Assembly (NCBI RefSeq): GCF_037101375.1
Contig: NZ_AP029019.1
Span: 2,418,001 to 2,482,000 of the forward strand
Source of the DNA: Acidovorax sp. DW039
Lineage (GTDB): Bacteria > Pseudomonadota > Gammaproteobacteria > Burkholderiales > Burkholderiaceae_C
Direction: 5' to 3'
Length of the DNA stretch: 64,000 bases
This document shows, one piece after another, positions 17,140 through 25,462 of the stretch (positions are counted from its first letter, which is position 1; each line of letters opens with the position of its first letter). Under the pieces are notes generated by a model, which ran no database searches, had not been told where the DNA came from, and saw nothing but the letters and a program-made list of their open reading frames with translations. Both the position numbers and the translations under genes were made by a program.

Positions 17140-18146
17140 GATGCGCCATTGTAGATTCGTGACCATGCCTTGACCCATTGCGCCAGGGCATCTCCCACAC
17201 AAATGTTGTGTGGATGTTCCAGCGCTGGCAGGCCCAGCATCTGCGCGGCCCGGTCCAATGCCTCCACGGGGTTGCTCAGGTCCAGTGCGGCGGCTCCGTT
17301 CTGCTTGGACAGTTTTTCGCCATTGGTCCCCAGTACCAGCGGCGTGTGCAGATAGCGCGGTGTGCGGTAGCCCAGCGCCTGCTGCAGCAGGATTTGCCGG
17401 GGCGTGTTGTCTGCCAGATCCTCCCCGCGCACGATATCGGTGATGCCTTGGGCGGCGTCGTCCACCACCACGGCCAGTTGGTAGGCCCACAGGCCATCTG
17501 CGCGCTTCAGCACAAAGTCGCCCACCACCGCATCCACATCCTGTTGCTGGGGGCCGAGTTTGCGGTCGGTCCAGTGGACGATGCTTTTTGCTATGGAAAA
17601 TGTAGCTGCCTGCGCCGTACCAACGGCGCTAGAGGCTGATTCGATCTGAATCCTGCTGCAAGCCAGAAATCGCCATGCACGCGGGCTGCGTCCTTGCAGA
17701 CCGTGTCTGCAGGTGCCGGGGTAGGGCAGGCCCGCGTGCCTTTCGCGGGCATGGCCCTGGGCCGCCAGCGCTTCCTCTATCTCCTTGCGGGAGCACGCGC
17801 ACGGGTATGCCAGACCGCGGGTGACCAGGGCGCGGAGAGCTTCCTGGTAGAGCGCTCCTCGCGTTGATTGCCACACGGGTGGCAGGTCGGGGTGCAGGCC
17901 GCAGGTGGCCAGCTGCTGCAGGATGGTTTGATCTGCCCCAGGGATGCAGCGTGGGGTGTCCACGTCTTCTAGGCGCACCAGCCAAAGCCCGTTGGCAGCC
18001 TTGGCGTCCAGCCAGCTGGCCAGAGCCGCCACCAGAGAGCCTTGGTGCAAGGGACCGGTGGGGGACGGTGCAAAGCGCCCCACGTAACCTGAGGGAGAGG
18101 GCACGGAAGGAGAGGGTTGCAGAGGCTTGCCCTTGTCGTGGCTCAT
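17136..18146 (-). CDS. gluQ: Glutamyl-Q tRNA(Asp) synthetase, with a repeat-derived insertion
   Basis: Attaches glutamate to queuosine at the wobble base of tRNA-Asp. The protein has 336 aa from ATG 18146. HIGH-like motif: [20 protein letters not shown]. Further class I core: RLEDVDTPR, and the KMSKS-like motif [12 protein letters not shown]. Zinc-site region: [10 protein letters not shown] and PGTCRHGL. Residues about 169-188 ([20 protein letters not shown]) are encoded by a genomic short repeat, described separately, and make the protein longer than usual for the family. An N-terminal extension of about 20 residues precedes the catalytic core. The ATG lies 10 bp after the FAD oxidoreductase stop. 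Confidence 0.9.
   Translation of the reverse strand: MSHDKGKPLQPSPSVPSPSGYVGRFAPSPTGPLHQGSLVAALASWLDAKAANGLWLVRLEDVDTPRCIPGADQTILQQLATCGLHPDLPPVWQSTRGALYQEALRALVTRGLAYPCACSRKEIEEALAAQGHARERHAGLPYPGTCRHGLQGRSPRAWRFLACSRIQIESASSAVGTAQAATFSIAKSIVHWTDRKLGPQQQDVDAVVGDFVLKRADGLWAYQLAVVVDDAAQGITDIVRGEDLADNTPRQILLQQALGYRTPRYLHTPLVLGTNGEKLSKQNGAAALDLSNPVEALDRAAQMLGLPALEHPHNICVGDALAQWVKAWSRIYNGAS
17585..17640 (-). repeat. Short palindromic repeat inside gluQRS, copy 3
   Basis: Plus-strand GCTATGGAAAATGTAGCTGC, then CTGCGCC...GGCGCTAGAGGC, is the family pattern with compensatory changes (GCGCCG / CGGCGC). It is read in frame on the minus strand as part of GluQRS and introduces no stop codon. Confidence 0.85.
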
Positions 18147-18156
18147 CGGTTGTGGC

Positions 18157-19290
18157 TCATCGTGCAGCCAGGGCCAGCTCCAAGCCCGAGATGAACGCGT
18201 CTTCCAGCCGGTGGCCCAGGCACCAGTCACCGCAGGCCCCCAGAGACTGCTGGGCATCCCACAGATGGCTCTGGCCCAAAGCGTGGGTGGTCTGCGCATA
18301 GGGCCAACAGTGCAGCGCGACATGCGCGGGCTCTGCGCGCAGGCCCGTCACCTCTGCAAATGCCTTGAGCAGCTTGGCCTGCACGCGGGCCTCGTCGTCT
18401 TGCAGGTGCTCTGCAGACCAGGCCGGGTTGGCTTGCACCGTCCAGCGCTCCACCGAGCTGCGGCCGGGCTTGGACGATTCACGCGCCAGCCAGGCAATGC
18501 GGTGGTGGGTGCTGCGCGCCACATTCCAGTGTGGGCCCAGCGTGGTCAGCCCCGGCCGTACTGCATGGGGGTAGGCCAGCATCATGGTCCAGCACGGTGC
18601 CATGGCCACTTGCGCCAGCGGGGCGTTGAGCGCGCATTCCAGCGCCGACTTGGTCAGCAGCGCACGCGTTGCAATGGCAGGCTGGCTGAAGAGCACGGCA
18701 TCGAACCCCGCGTATACATGCTGTGCGCCCCCAGCGCTTTCGGTGCGCAGTTGCCAGCCTTGGGGGTTCATGGCGTCGCGCTCTACCCGTTGCACCCGGG
18801 TGCTGAAATGGATGCGGCCTGCTTGCTGCAGTGGTGCGGCCCAGGTCTGCACCAGCGTTTGCATGCCAGGGCTGGCAACCCAATGGGCCTCGCGGGACAG
18901 CAGCCCCGGTGACGTGACCCGGCCAGAGGCATCCAGCACACGCACGTTGTTCGCACTCCAGGGCTTGCACACGCCTGGAACGGTGTCTATGGCCCTCGCA
19001 AAGCGTGCATCACGCACGGTGAAGTACTGGGCCCCTGCGTCAAAGGTGCCAAAGGCTGTGTCGTGCGTGGCCGTGCGGCCACCGGCGCTGTCCTGCTGCT
19101 CAAATACCGTCACCTCGTGCCCGGCCTGCACCAGCGTGCGGGCACAGGCAATACCGGCCATGCCTGCACCCACGATGGCAAAGTGGCGCTTGGCGTGGGT
19201 GGCCTGCGGCTGCGCCTTGGAAGGGCTGGATGCTGCGGGGGATGAAGCGCTTCGGGGACGCTTGGCGGAGCGGGGGAGGGTCTTGCTCAT
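18157..19290 (-). CDS. FAD/NAD(P)-dependent oxidoreductase, renalase-like
   Basis: A flavoprotein of 377 aa. An Ala/Ser/Lys/Arg-rich N-terminus of about 35 residues precedes the dinucleotide-binding motif [22 protein letters not shown] and the flavin-amine-oxidase type [24 protein letters not shown] and C-terminal [14 protein letters not shown] with [16 protein letters not shown] are typical of bacterial renalase-like proteins (dihydro-NAD(P) isomer oxidases). Substrate is inferred from the family only. It leads the four-gene minus-strand run with gluQRS, trmB and the diguanylate cyclase. Confidence 0.82.
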   Translation of the reverse strand: MSKTLPRSAKRPRSASSPAASSPSKAQPQATHAKRHFAIVGAGMAGIACARTLVQAGHEVTVFEQQDSAGGRTATHDTAFGTFDAGAQYFTVRDARFARAIDTVPGVCKPWSANNVRVLDASGRVTSPGLLSREAHWVASPGMQTLVQTWAAPLQQAGRIHFSTRVQRVERDAMNPQGWQLRTESAGGAQHVYAGFDAVLFSQPAIATRALLTKSALECALNAPLAQVAMAPCWTMMLAYPHAVRPGLTTLGPHWNVARSTHHRIAWLARESSKPGRSSVERWTVQANPAWSAEHLQDDEARVQAKLLKAFAEVTGLRAEPAHVALHCWPYAQTTHALGQSHLWDAQQSLGACGDWCLGHRLEDAFISGLELALAAR

Positions 19291-19376
19291 GGATGGCCTT
19301 TCGTTAGCAGCGAGTGTGAAGTGAACAGCGTAAATCCAATAACAGTCACTCTACACGCGCCCGCGTTTGCCTTGCA

Positions 19377-20315
19377 TCAGAAATGATGGTGGTTTTCCAG
19401 CAGTGCCTTGCGTGTGGCCGGGCTTTGGAGCTGCTGCAGCCACCATTGCAAGGCCCTGCCTGGCGCGCTGAAGCCTGGCCCGCCCCAGGCGTAGCACATG
19501 TTGACCCGCCGCTCGGGTCGGGCTACGCGCTTGGCTACCAGACGACCAGCTTCCAGGTAGGGACGCACCATGGGCTCAGGCAGAAAGCCGCCTCCGAGCC
19601 CGCGCAACTGGGCCTGGATTTTGGCCTGCATGGTGTCCACGGTCAGCACGTCCTGGCCTCCCAGAAGGCCCAGCGTCATGCCGCCTCGCTGTGCAGAATC
19701 CGCCACTGCAATCGCCCGGTGGCCCAGCATCACTGCATCGGTAATGGGTTCGGGCACGGCTGCCAGTGGGTGGTGAGGAGCCACCACGTAGATGAACAAC
19801 ACTTCGCCCAGTGGCAACTGCTGCAAGCCGGCAACGTCGGTGCCCACGCCCGCAACACCAATGGCCAGATCTGCACGGCCAGAGGTCAGGGCCTCGCGGG
19901 TGCCGGTCATGATGCCGTCGCTCAGCTTCAGGCGGGTGGGGGGAGAGGTGGCGTAGAACGCCTCCACCAGCTCCAGCATGGTGTGCGGAGAAATCACACC
20001 GTCGACAGACAGCGTGAGCTGCGGCTCCCACCCCGTAGCCACGCGCCGCACGCGGTGGGCCACGGCATCAATGTCCTGCAGCAGGCGTTTTCCTTCCCGC
20101 AGCAATTCAGACCCGGCCTCGGTGGGGCGGGCCTGGCGTGCGCTGCGGTCAAAAAGCAGAACGTCCAGCGCATCCTCAATCTGCCGCACCCGGTAGGTGA
20201 GGGCGCTGGGCACCAGCCCCAGCTGTCGTGCAGCCGCAGCAAAGCTGCCCGCATCGGCAATCACTTCCAGCATGGTCAAGCTGTCCGGCGTCAAAACATC
20301 GCGTGCGTTTTGCAT
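19377..20315 (-). CDS. LysR-type transcriptional regulator
   Basis: A regulator of 312 aa. The N-terminal winged helix-turn-helix is TMLEVIADAGSFAAAARQLGLVPSALTYRVRQIEDAL; a LysR_substrate domain runs from about residue 90 to 300. It is divergent from the pirin - flavodoxin - pirin genes, with 105 bp between starts, so it probably controls them and itself. The inducer is unknown; quinones or electrophiles would fit the neighbouring flavodoxin-like quinone reductase, which is inference. Confidence 0.9.
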   Translation of the reverse strand: MQNARDVLTPDSLTMLEVIADAGSFAAAARQLGLVPSALTYRVRQIEDALDVLLFDRSARQARPTEAGSELLREGKRLLQDIDAVAHRVRRVATGWEPQLTLSVDGVISPHTMLELVEAFYATSPPTRLKLSDGIMTGTREALTSGRADLAIGVAGVGTDVAGLQQLPLGEVLFIYVVAPHHPLAAVPEPITDAVMLGHRAIAVADSAQRGGMTLGLLGGQDVLTVDTMQAKIQAQLRGLGGGFLPEPMVRPYLEAGRLVAKRVARPERRVNMCYAWGGPGFSAPGRALQWWLQQLQSPATRKALLENHHHF

Positions 20316-20326
20316 GGTGGGCTTTA

Positions 20327-20350
20327 GATTGTTCAGACTTTTTGAATGAT
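20327..20350. promoter_or_regulatory. Candidate LysR operator between the regulator and the pirin operon
   Basis: TTCA-GACTTTT-TGAA is a short dyad with the T-n11-A layout of LysR boxes. It lies 12-35 bp upstream of the lysR start and about 70 bp before the pirin gene. The match is short and only suggestive. Confidence 0.4.
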
Positions 20351-20420
20351 GCCATCAATCCTGCTGTGACCGGCAACGACTGCGCAAACCTACAGTGATG
20401 GGCATGAAAGGAGTGCCCTC

Positions 20421-21122
20421 ATGCTGACCGTGCGCAAGTCCCAAGACCGTGGATATGCCGATCATGGGTGGCTCCAGTCCTTCCACAGTTTTTCTTTTGC
20501 GGGCTATTACGACCCGCGCTTCATGGGCTTTGGCAACCTGCGTGTCATCAACGAAGACCGCATTGCTGCCGGAACCGGTTTTGCACCCCATGCTCACCGG
20601 GACATGGAAATCATCAGCTACGTGCTGTGCGGAGCACTGGCGCACAAGGACAGCCTGGGCAACATCAAAGCCATACCGGCGGGAGACGTGCAGCGCATGA
20701 GTGCAGGCAGTGGCGTCACGCACAGCGAGTTCAATCACGCACCGGCCTGCGCCACCCATTTTCTGCAGATTTGGATTGAGCCCAAAACGCGCGGCATTGC
20801 CCCCAGCTATGAGCAAAAGCGGTTTGCCGAGGATGAAAAGCGCGGGGTGCTGCGCCTGATCGCATCGCCTGATGGCGCGGCTGGCTCTGTTGTGATCCAT
20901 GCCGATGCCGCTGTGTACGCTGGCTTGTTGGACGCACAGGAATCCGCCACACTGCCCCTGTCACCCGAACGCAAGGGGTATGTGCATGTGGTGCGTGGGC
21001 AGCTCTCGGCCAATGGGCATTGCCTGCGCCAGGGCGATGCGGCCATGCTGGAAGGCGAGAGCCTGCTGACGCTTTCTGGCGGCAAGAATGCGGAGGTACT
21101 CGTGTTCGACCTGGCCCCATGA
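20421..21122 (+). CDS. Pirin family protein (YhhW-like)
   Basis: A cupin-fold protein of 233 aa. The N-terminal cupin has RGYADHGWLQSFHSFSFAGYYDPRFMGFGNLRVINEDRI and the metal-site region GFAPHAHRDMEIISYVLCGAL, then SAGSGVTHSEFNH. YhhW-type pirins can have quercetin 2,3-dioxygenase activity; the natural substrate here is unknown. First gene of the operon divergent from the LysR regulator. A Shine-Dalgarno sequence (AAAGGAG) precedes ATG 20421. Confidence 0.9.
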   Translation: MLTVRKSQDRGYADHGWLQSFHSFSFAGYYDPRFMGFGNLRVINEDRIAAGTGFAPHAHRDMEIISYVLCGALAHKDSLGNIKAIPAGDVQRMSAGSGVTHSEFNHAPACATHFLQIWIEPKTRGIAPSYEQKRFAEDEKRGVLRLIASPDGAAGSVVIHADAAVYAGLLDAQESATLPLSPERKGYVHVVRGQLSANGHCLRQGDAAMLEGESLLTLSGGKNAEVLVFDLAP

Positions 21123-21221
21123 ATTTTTCGCGTACCCCGCCATGAATGGGGTGCGCATTACGGGCTTCAGGCTCTGCCTGGAGTTTTTTTCTTGTCCGTC
21201 GTTTTCCTCACAGGAGTTTTC

Positions 21222-21776
21222 ATGTCTCAAATCGTTGTGGTCTATCACTCCGGCTATGGTCATACCCAGCGCGTGGCGCAGCAAGTGGCAGAGGGCGCAG
21301 GCGCCCAGCTGCTGGCGATTGATGCAGACGGCAATCTGCCCGAGGGCGGCTGGGATGCGCTGAACGCGGCAGACGCCATCATCTTCGGCACCCCCACTTA
21401 CATGGGCGGGCCCAGCTGGCAGTTCAAGAAGTTTGCCGATGCCACGTCCAAGGCATGGTTCTCGCGCGCTTGGCAAGACAAGGTGTTTGGTGGCTTTACC
21501 AACAGCGCCAGCTTCAATGGTGACAAGCAAGTCACCCTGGTATATCTGCAAACCCTGGCCTCGCAGCATGGCGGCCTGTGGGTGAGCCTGGGCCTGGCTC
21601 CCAGCAACAGCAAGGCCGCAACCCGCAATGACGTGAACAACCTGGGCGGCTCGGTCGGCTTGCTGGTGCAGTCGCCTTCTGATGCGTCTGTGACTGAGAT
21701 TCCCCAAGGCGACCTTGACACTGCCAAGCTGTACGGCAAGCGCGTGGCAGCTATCACGGCACGCTTGAAGGCCTGA
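21222..21776 (+). CDS. Flavodoxin-like NAD(P)H:quinone oxidoreductase-type protein
   Basis: A 184-aa flavodoxin-fold protein of the NADPH-dependent FMN reductase/WrbA group. FMN phosphate loop: VVYHSGYGHTQRVA. FMN ring-binding region: IIFGTPTYMGGPSWQFKKF, and a WrbA-like TNSASFNGDKQVTL. ATG 21222 has CAGGAG at a normal distance. It sits between two pirin genes on the same strand, suggesting a joint role against quinone or electrophile stress, which is inference. Confidence 0.87.
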   Translation: MSQIVVVYHSGYGHTQRVAQQVAEGAGAQLLAIDADGNLPEGGWDALNAADAIIFGTPTYMGGPSWQFKKFADATSKAWFSRAWQDKVFGGFTNSASFNGDKQVTLVYLQTLASQHGGLWVSLGLAPSNSKAATRNDVNNLGGSVGLLVQSPSDASVTEIPQGDLDTAKLYGKRVAAITARLKA

Positions 21777-21877
21777 TGCGCTGATCTCTTGGATGGTGCA
21801 GCCCCTTGCCGATGAGTCTTCGGCAGGCGTTTGCACCACCTTTGCAACAGCAGGCCCGTAACTTCAAGGAGACAGGA

Positions 21878-22765
21878 ATGACGGCACCACAAATGATCCA
21901 GCCCCACGAAAAAGACCTGGGCGGTGGCTTTAGGGTGCGCAGGCTGTTGCCTGCGATCGAGCGGCAGTCGGTGGGGCCTTTTCTGTTTTTCGACCACTTT
22001 GGCCCGGTGACGGTCACGCCAGAGTCGCAACATGATGTGCGCCCCCATCCGCACATCGGTCTGGCTACGGTGACCTACCTGTTCTCCGGTGCCATCATGC
22101 ACCGCGACAGTCTGGGGTCCCTGCAGCAGATCGAACCCGGAGCCATCAACTGGATGACTGCGGGCCGCGGCATTGTTCACTCTGAGCGGCGGCCGGAATC
22201 GCTGGCCCAGTCCACCTACGTGAACCATGGCATTCAGCTGTGGGCCGCGTTGCCCCCTGAGCACGAAGAGGCAGCCCCTGATTTTGTGCATACGCCCGCG
22301 GATGCCATCCCCCAGTTGCAGGCGGGCGATGCCACGGTGCGTGTGCTGATCGGCAGTGCCTGGGGCAAGGTCTCTCCGGTACAGAGCCTGGCTCCGGCGC
22401 TGTATGTCGACATCCATCTGCCCGCGCACGGGCAGTTGCGTCTGCCGCAATCCATGGCAGAGGAGCTTGGCGTGTATGCGGTGGATACTGCGCTACAGGT
22501 GGGCGAAGGCACCGTGCCCCTGCATACGTTTGCGCTACTGCCCACGGATCAGGAAGTGACGCTGACCGCAGGCGCTGAAGGTGCGCGCTGCATGCTGCTG
22601 GGTGGCGATGCGCTGAAGAGCAGACGCCACATCTGGTGGAATTTCGTCTCCACCCGCAAGGAGTGCATCGTGCAGGCTGCGAGCGACTGGGATGCTCAAC
22701 GCATGGGGTCTGTGCCTGGGGAGACCGAGCACATTCCCTTGCCGGAGCGGCGCTTTAAAGCCTGA
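21878..22765 (+). CDS. Pirin family protein (second copy)
   Basis: A two-cupin pirin of 295 aa. ATG 21878 has AAGGAGA upstream. The N-terminal cupin has LLPAIERQSVGPFLFFDHFGPV and the metal-site motif HDVRPHPHIGLATVTYLFSGAIMHRDSLG; TAGRGIVHSER and a C-terminal pirin domain (GGDALKSRRHIWWNFVSTR) follow. It differs clearly from the 20421 pirin and is not a recent duplicate. Last gene of the operon; a short repeat follows. Confidence 0.9.
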   Translation: MTAPQMIQPHEKDLGGGFRVRRLLPAIERQSVGPFLFFDHFGPVTVTPESQHDVRPHPHIGLATVTYLFSGAIMHRDSLGSLQQIEPGAINWMTAGRGIVHSERRPESLAQSTYVNHGIQLWAALPPEHEEAAPDFVHTPADAIPQLQAGDATVRVLIGSAWGKVSPVQSLAPALYVDIHLPAHGQLRLPQSMAEELGVYAVDTALQVGEGTVPLHTFALLPTDQEVTLTAGAEGARCMLLGGDALKSRRHIWWNFVSTRKECIVQAASDWDAQRMGSVPGETEHIPLPERRFKA

Positions 22766-22776
22766 GAATCTGTTCG

Positions 22777-22830
22777 AAAAGGCCACTAGCGCTTGATTAA
22801 CAAGCGCAGGCAGCTCACTTTTTGATAGCG
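22777..22830 (-). repeat. Short palindromic repeat, copy 4, overlapping the trhO 3' end
   Basis: On the minus strand it reads GCTATCAAAAAGTGAGCTGC...TGCGCTTG...CAAGCGCTAGTGGCC. The first 16 bases encode the last residues and stop codon of TrhO, and the rest fills the gap to the convergent pirin gene. Confidence 0.85.
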
Positions 22831-23594
22831 TTTTCAGCGGCGGCTGCAGCGGTGTCGGTCGCGGTGCGAGCAGACAGGTCGTTCTCCAGCACCACACGTT
22901 CGTCAAACACGAAGCAACCGCCGTGGTAGTGCGCGCCATCCGTGTTCTCGAAGTATTTCAGGATACCGCCCTCGAGTTGGTAGACATGCTCCAGGCCTTC
23001 TTCGCGCATCAGAATGGCGGCCTTTTCACAGCGGATACCTCCCGTGCAGAAGCTCACCACCGTTTTGTCCTGCAATTCGCTTTTGTGGGCGCGTAACGCG
23101 TCTGGAAATTCGGTGAACTTGCTGATGCGCCAGTCAATGGCGTTATCGAAAGTCCCTGCGTCCACTTCAAAGTCGTTGCGGGTGTCCAGGGTGACGACTG
23201 CTCTTCCGTGGTCGTCATGACCTTGCTCCAGCCAGCGGCGCAGAGTGGCTGGGTCAACCGCCGGTGCACGCCCTTGCGCAGGGCGAATCGTGGGGTGGTC
23301 CATACGGATGATTTCCCGCTTCACCTTCACCAGCATCTTGCGAAACGGCACGTGGTCAGACCAGCTCTCTTTGGGGGCGAGATCGGCAAACCGCGCGTCT
23401 TCTCGCAGCGCATCCACAAAACCGCGCACGGCTTCAGCGGGCCCTGCCAGAAAGAAGTTGATGCCTTCTTCCGCCAGCAGGATCGTGCCTTTGAGCTGCG
23501 CCGCTCGCGCTTGCGTCAGCAAGGTTTCCTTCAACTGCGCAGCATCAGGCAAAGGCACAAACTTGTAGCAGGAGATATTGAGAACGGAATTCAT
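22815..23594 (-). CDS. trhO: tRNA uridine(34) hydroxylase, rhodanese-domain protein
   Basis: Oxygen-dependent hydroxylation of U34 in tRNA, the first step to mo5U/cmo5U. The protein has 259 aa from ATG 23594; the open frame extends 23 codons upstream without homology. N-terminal domain: NISCYKFVPL, KGTILLAEEGINFFLAGP. Rhodanese domain with the active-site loop SFCTGGIRCEKA. The last residues (NAIKK) are encoded by a short genomic repeat rather than by conserved sequence. Confidence 0.92.
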   Translation of the reverse strand: MNSVLNISCYKFVPLPDAAQLKETLLTQARAAQLKGTILLAEEGINFFLAGPAEAVRGFVDALREDARFADLAPKESWSDHVPFRKMLVKVKREIIRMDHPTIRPAQGRAPAVDPATLRRWLEQGHDDHGRAVVTLDTRNDFEVDAGTFDNAIDWRISKFTEFPDALRAHKSELQDKTVVSFCTGGIRCEKAAILMREEGLEHVYQLEGGILKYFENTDGAHYHGGCFVFDERVVLENDLSARTATDTAAAAAENAIKK

Positions 23595-23764
23595 GTGTGC
23601 AAGAGGGCGTTCGCCAGTCATCAGACCAGAGATAAAGCCATGATGGGGTGCTTTGGCAACCAACGGAGAATGTACCGCTGGTTTTCAGTCGGACATCGCG
23701 TTGGCGGTGCCCGGAAGGCCAGCACTGCGCTGACATAGACGACCGCTGCGGTCGCAAGGGCTTC

Positions 23765-24610
23765 TCAGGTCGAAGGGGTCAGCAGCGCGGTCTCGATCTT
23801 GTTGGCCAGTTGCGATATGGCCAGGGCCGCCGGACAACCGGGCGTGTGAACCAGCAAAAGCTGCCTGCGCATCACCGCATCGCGCACGGAGGCGTCTGCA
23901 GGAATATCACCCATGTGGATCAGCCTGACGGGGCGGCCTGACTGCGTGCTTACAAACCGGTCCAGCACCTGCTGCAACTGGCTGGTAATGGCGCGCCCGT
24001 CGCCAGGGCGTGCAGCCTGATTGATCACCATGCGTACATGCTGGCGCTTTTGCTGCATGGCCAGAACCTTGATGGCCGCGTATGCGTCGGTCAGCGAGGT
24101 GGGCTCTGGCGTGGCAACGATCAATACTTCTGAAGCCAGTGAAATGGAGAACAGCACCACATCCGAAATGCCCGCGCCTGTGTCCAGCAACACCACGTCA
24201 TACTGTGGAGTCAGGGCCTGGATGACATTGAGGAACTGGTTGCGGACCTCAGGCGTCAGGCGTGAATATTCCACCATGCCCGAGCCCGCCAGCAAAACAG
24301 AAAAGCCACCGGGGGCTTTGATGACAGCCTGCTCCAGCGTTGCCTTGCCGGTGAACACATCGTGCAAAGTGATCTTGGGGTGCAGATTGAGCACCACATC
24401 CAGGTTGGCAAGGCCCAGGTCAGCATCCAGTACCAGGACCCGATGGCCGCGGCGTGTAAGCGCTGCAGCGAGGTTGGCAGACACAAAGGTTTTACCCACG
24501 CCACCTTTGCCGCTGGTGATTGCAATGATGCGTGCGCCCGCGGCAGGGCTGGCCTGCGCAGGGGCTGGACCGGGTGTGGTGGGTTGGGGTGACAGCGCGT
24601 CGCTCATCAT
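23765..24610 (-). CDS. MinD/ParA-family ATPase (FlhG/FleN-like)
   Basis: A deviant Walker A ATPase of 281 aa. GKGGVGKTFVSANLAAAL is followed by LVLDADLGLANLDVVLNL and DVVLLDTGAGISDVVL. The Pro-rich N-terminus of about 25 residues precedes the P-loop. FlhG/FleN-type proteins set flagellar number or position, but no flagellar genes are adjacent. Instead the gene follows a diguanylate cyclase by 7 bp. The C-terminus lacks an obvious amphipathic membrane-targeting helix. Function beyond the ATPase family is unresolved. Confidence 0.85.
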   Translation of the reverse strand: MMSDALSPQPTTPGPAPAQASPAAGARIIAITSGKGGVGKTFVSANLAAALTRRGHRVLVLDADLGLANLDVVLNLHPKITLHDVFTGKATLEQAVIKAPGGFSVLLAGSGMVEYSRLTPEVRNQFLNVIQALTPQYDVVLLDTGAGISDVVLFSISLASEVLIVATPEPTSLTDAYAAIKVLAMQQKRQHVRMVINQAARPGDGRAITSQLQQVLDRFVSTQSGRPVRLIHMGDIPADASVRDAVMRRQLLLVHTPGCPAALAISQLANKIETALLTPST

Positions 24611-24617
24611 CTAACTT

Positions 24618-25439
24618 TCAGTAGGCGCTGCCTGTTGCATCCAATGGGGGAGGGAGGTCGCCCCAGCCCGACGGCGAGTACAGTGGGCCGAACAACAAGC
24701 TTTTTTCTTCGGCACTGACTGTGCTGTCTGGTTGCTCCTCGATGCTCACGCGGTTGCGACCGGCCGATTTTGCCTGATACAGCTGATGGTCGGCTCGGTC
24801 AATCCACAGCAGGGTCGTCGAACGAATCCATTGAAGGGCGAAAGCACCGCCAATGCTGACCGTGACATTGAGCTCAATGGAAGGCGATATCTTGATGGGT
24901 GTATTGGCCACAGCGCGCCGAATGCGCTCAGCTACCACGTTGCCGAAGGCGGCCTGACAGGCCGGCAGTACCACTGCGAATTCTTCGCCGCCGTACCGGG
25001 CCAGGGTGTCCATGGGCCTCACACAGGCGCTCAGTGTCCGTGCGACCGACTGCAGCACGATATCGCCCGCCAGGTGGCCGTGGGTATCATTCACCTTTTT
25101 GAAATGGTCAATGTCCAGCATCAACAGCAGCGCTGCCTCACCTGAGCGGGTGACCCGGTCAATTTCGCGCTCAAGCACTGCCCGGAAGTGACGCCGGTTA
25201 GCAAGTCCCGTGAGTGGGTCTTTCAGCGATAGCTCACAAAGGCCATCGATGAGCCCTTGGAGGTACTGTCGTGGGTGAGATCTGTCCAGCGCAGGGGCCG
25301 GACTGCTGCCGGCCACTTGTGTGACCAGGGCATGGGCAGTATCCAGGCGCAGATCGCGCAGGTCTACGAGGTGAGGGGCCGCCGAGTCAGACACAAATGC
25401 ATGCTTGAAGAGTTGACCGAGTGTAGCAGCGGGGTGCAC
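24618..25439 (-). CDS. Diguanylate cyclase (GGDEF)
   Basis: About 273 aa. The region up to residue 75 is an uncharacterised N-terminus; then come DPLTGLANRRHFRAVL, MLDIDHFKKVNDTHGHLAGD and the active-site signature ARYGGEEFAV, which is intact and so probably catalytic. The frame opens at GTG 25439 with no usable ATG near it, so the start is uncertain and could lie in the preceding sulP gene. It is located between sulP (23 bp) and the MinD-like gene (7 bp) on one strand. Confidence 0.85.
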   Translation of the reverse strand: MHPAATLGQLFKHAFVSDSAAPHLVDLRDLRLDTAHALVTQVAGSSPAPALDRSHPRQYLQGLIDGLCELSLKDPLTGLANRRHFRAVLEREIDRVTRSGEAALLLMLDIDHFKKVNDTHGHLAGDIVLQSVARTLSACVRPMDTLARYGGEEFAVVLPACQAAFGNVVAERIRRAVANTPIKISPSIELNVTVSIGGAFALQWIRSTTLLWIDRADHQLYQAKSAGRNRVSIEEQPDSTVSAEEKSLLFGPLYSPSGWGDLPPPLDATGSAY

Positions 25440-25462
25440 CTTTGGGCGGCAAATGTCACTAA

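Noticed and set aside
17590..17640. Possible frameshift or pseudogene in gluQRS because of the odd internal segment
   Set aside because: The frame stays open and both catalytic motifs are intact on either side; the segment is explained by an in-frame repeat copy.
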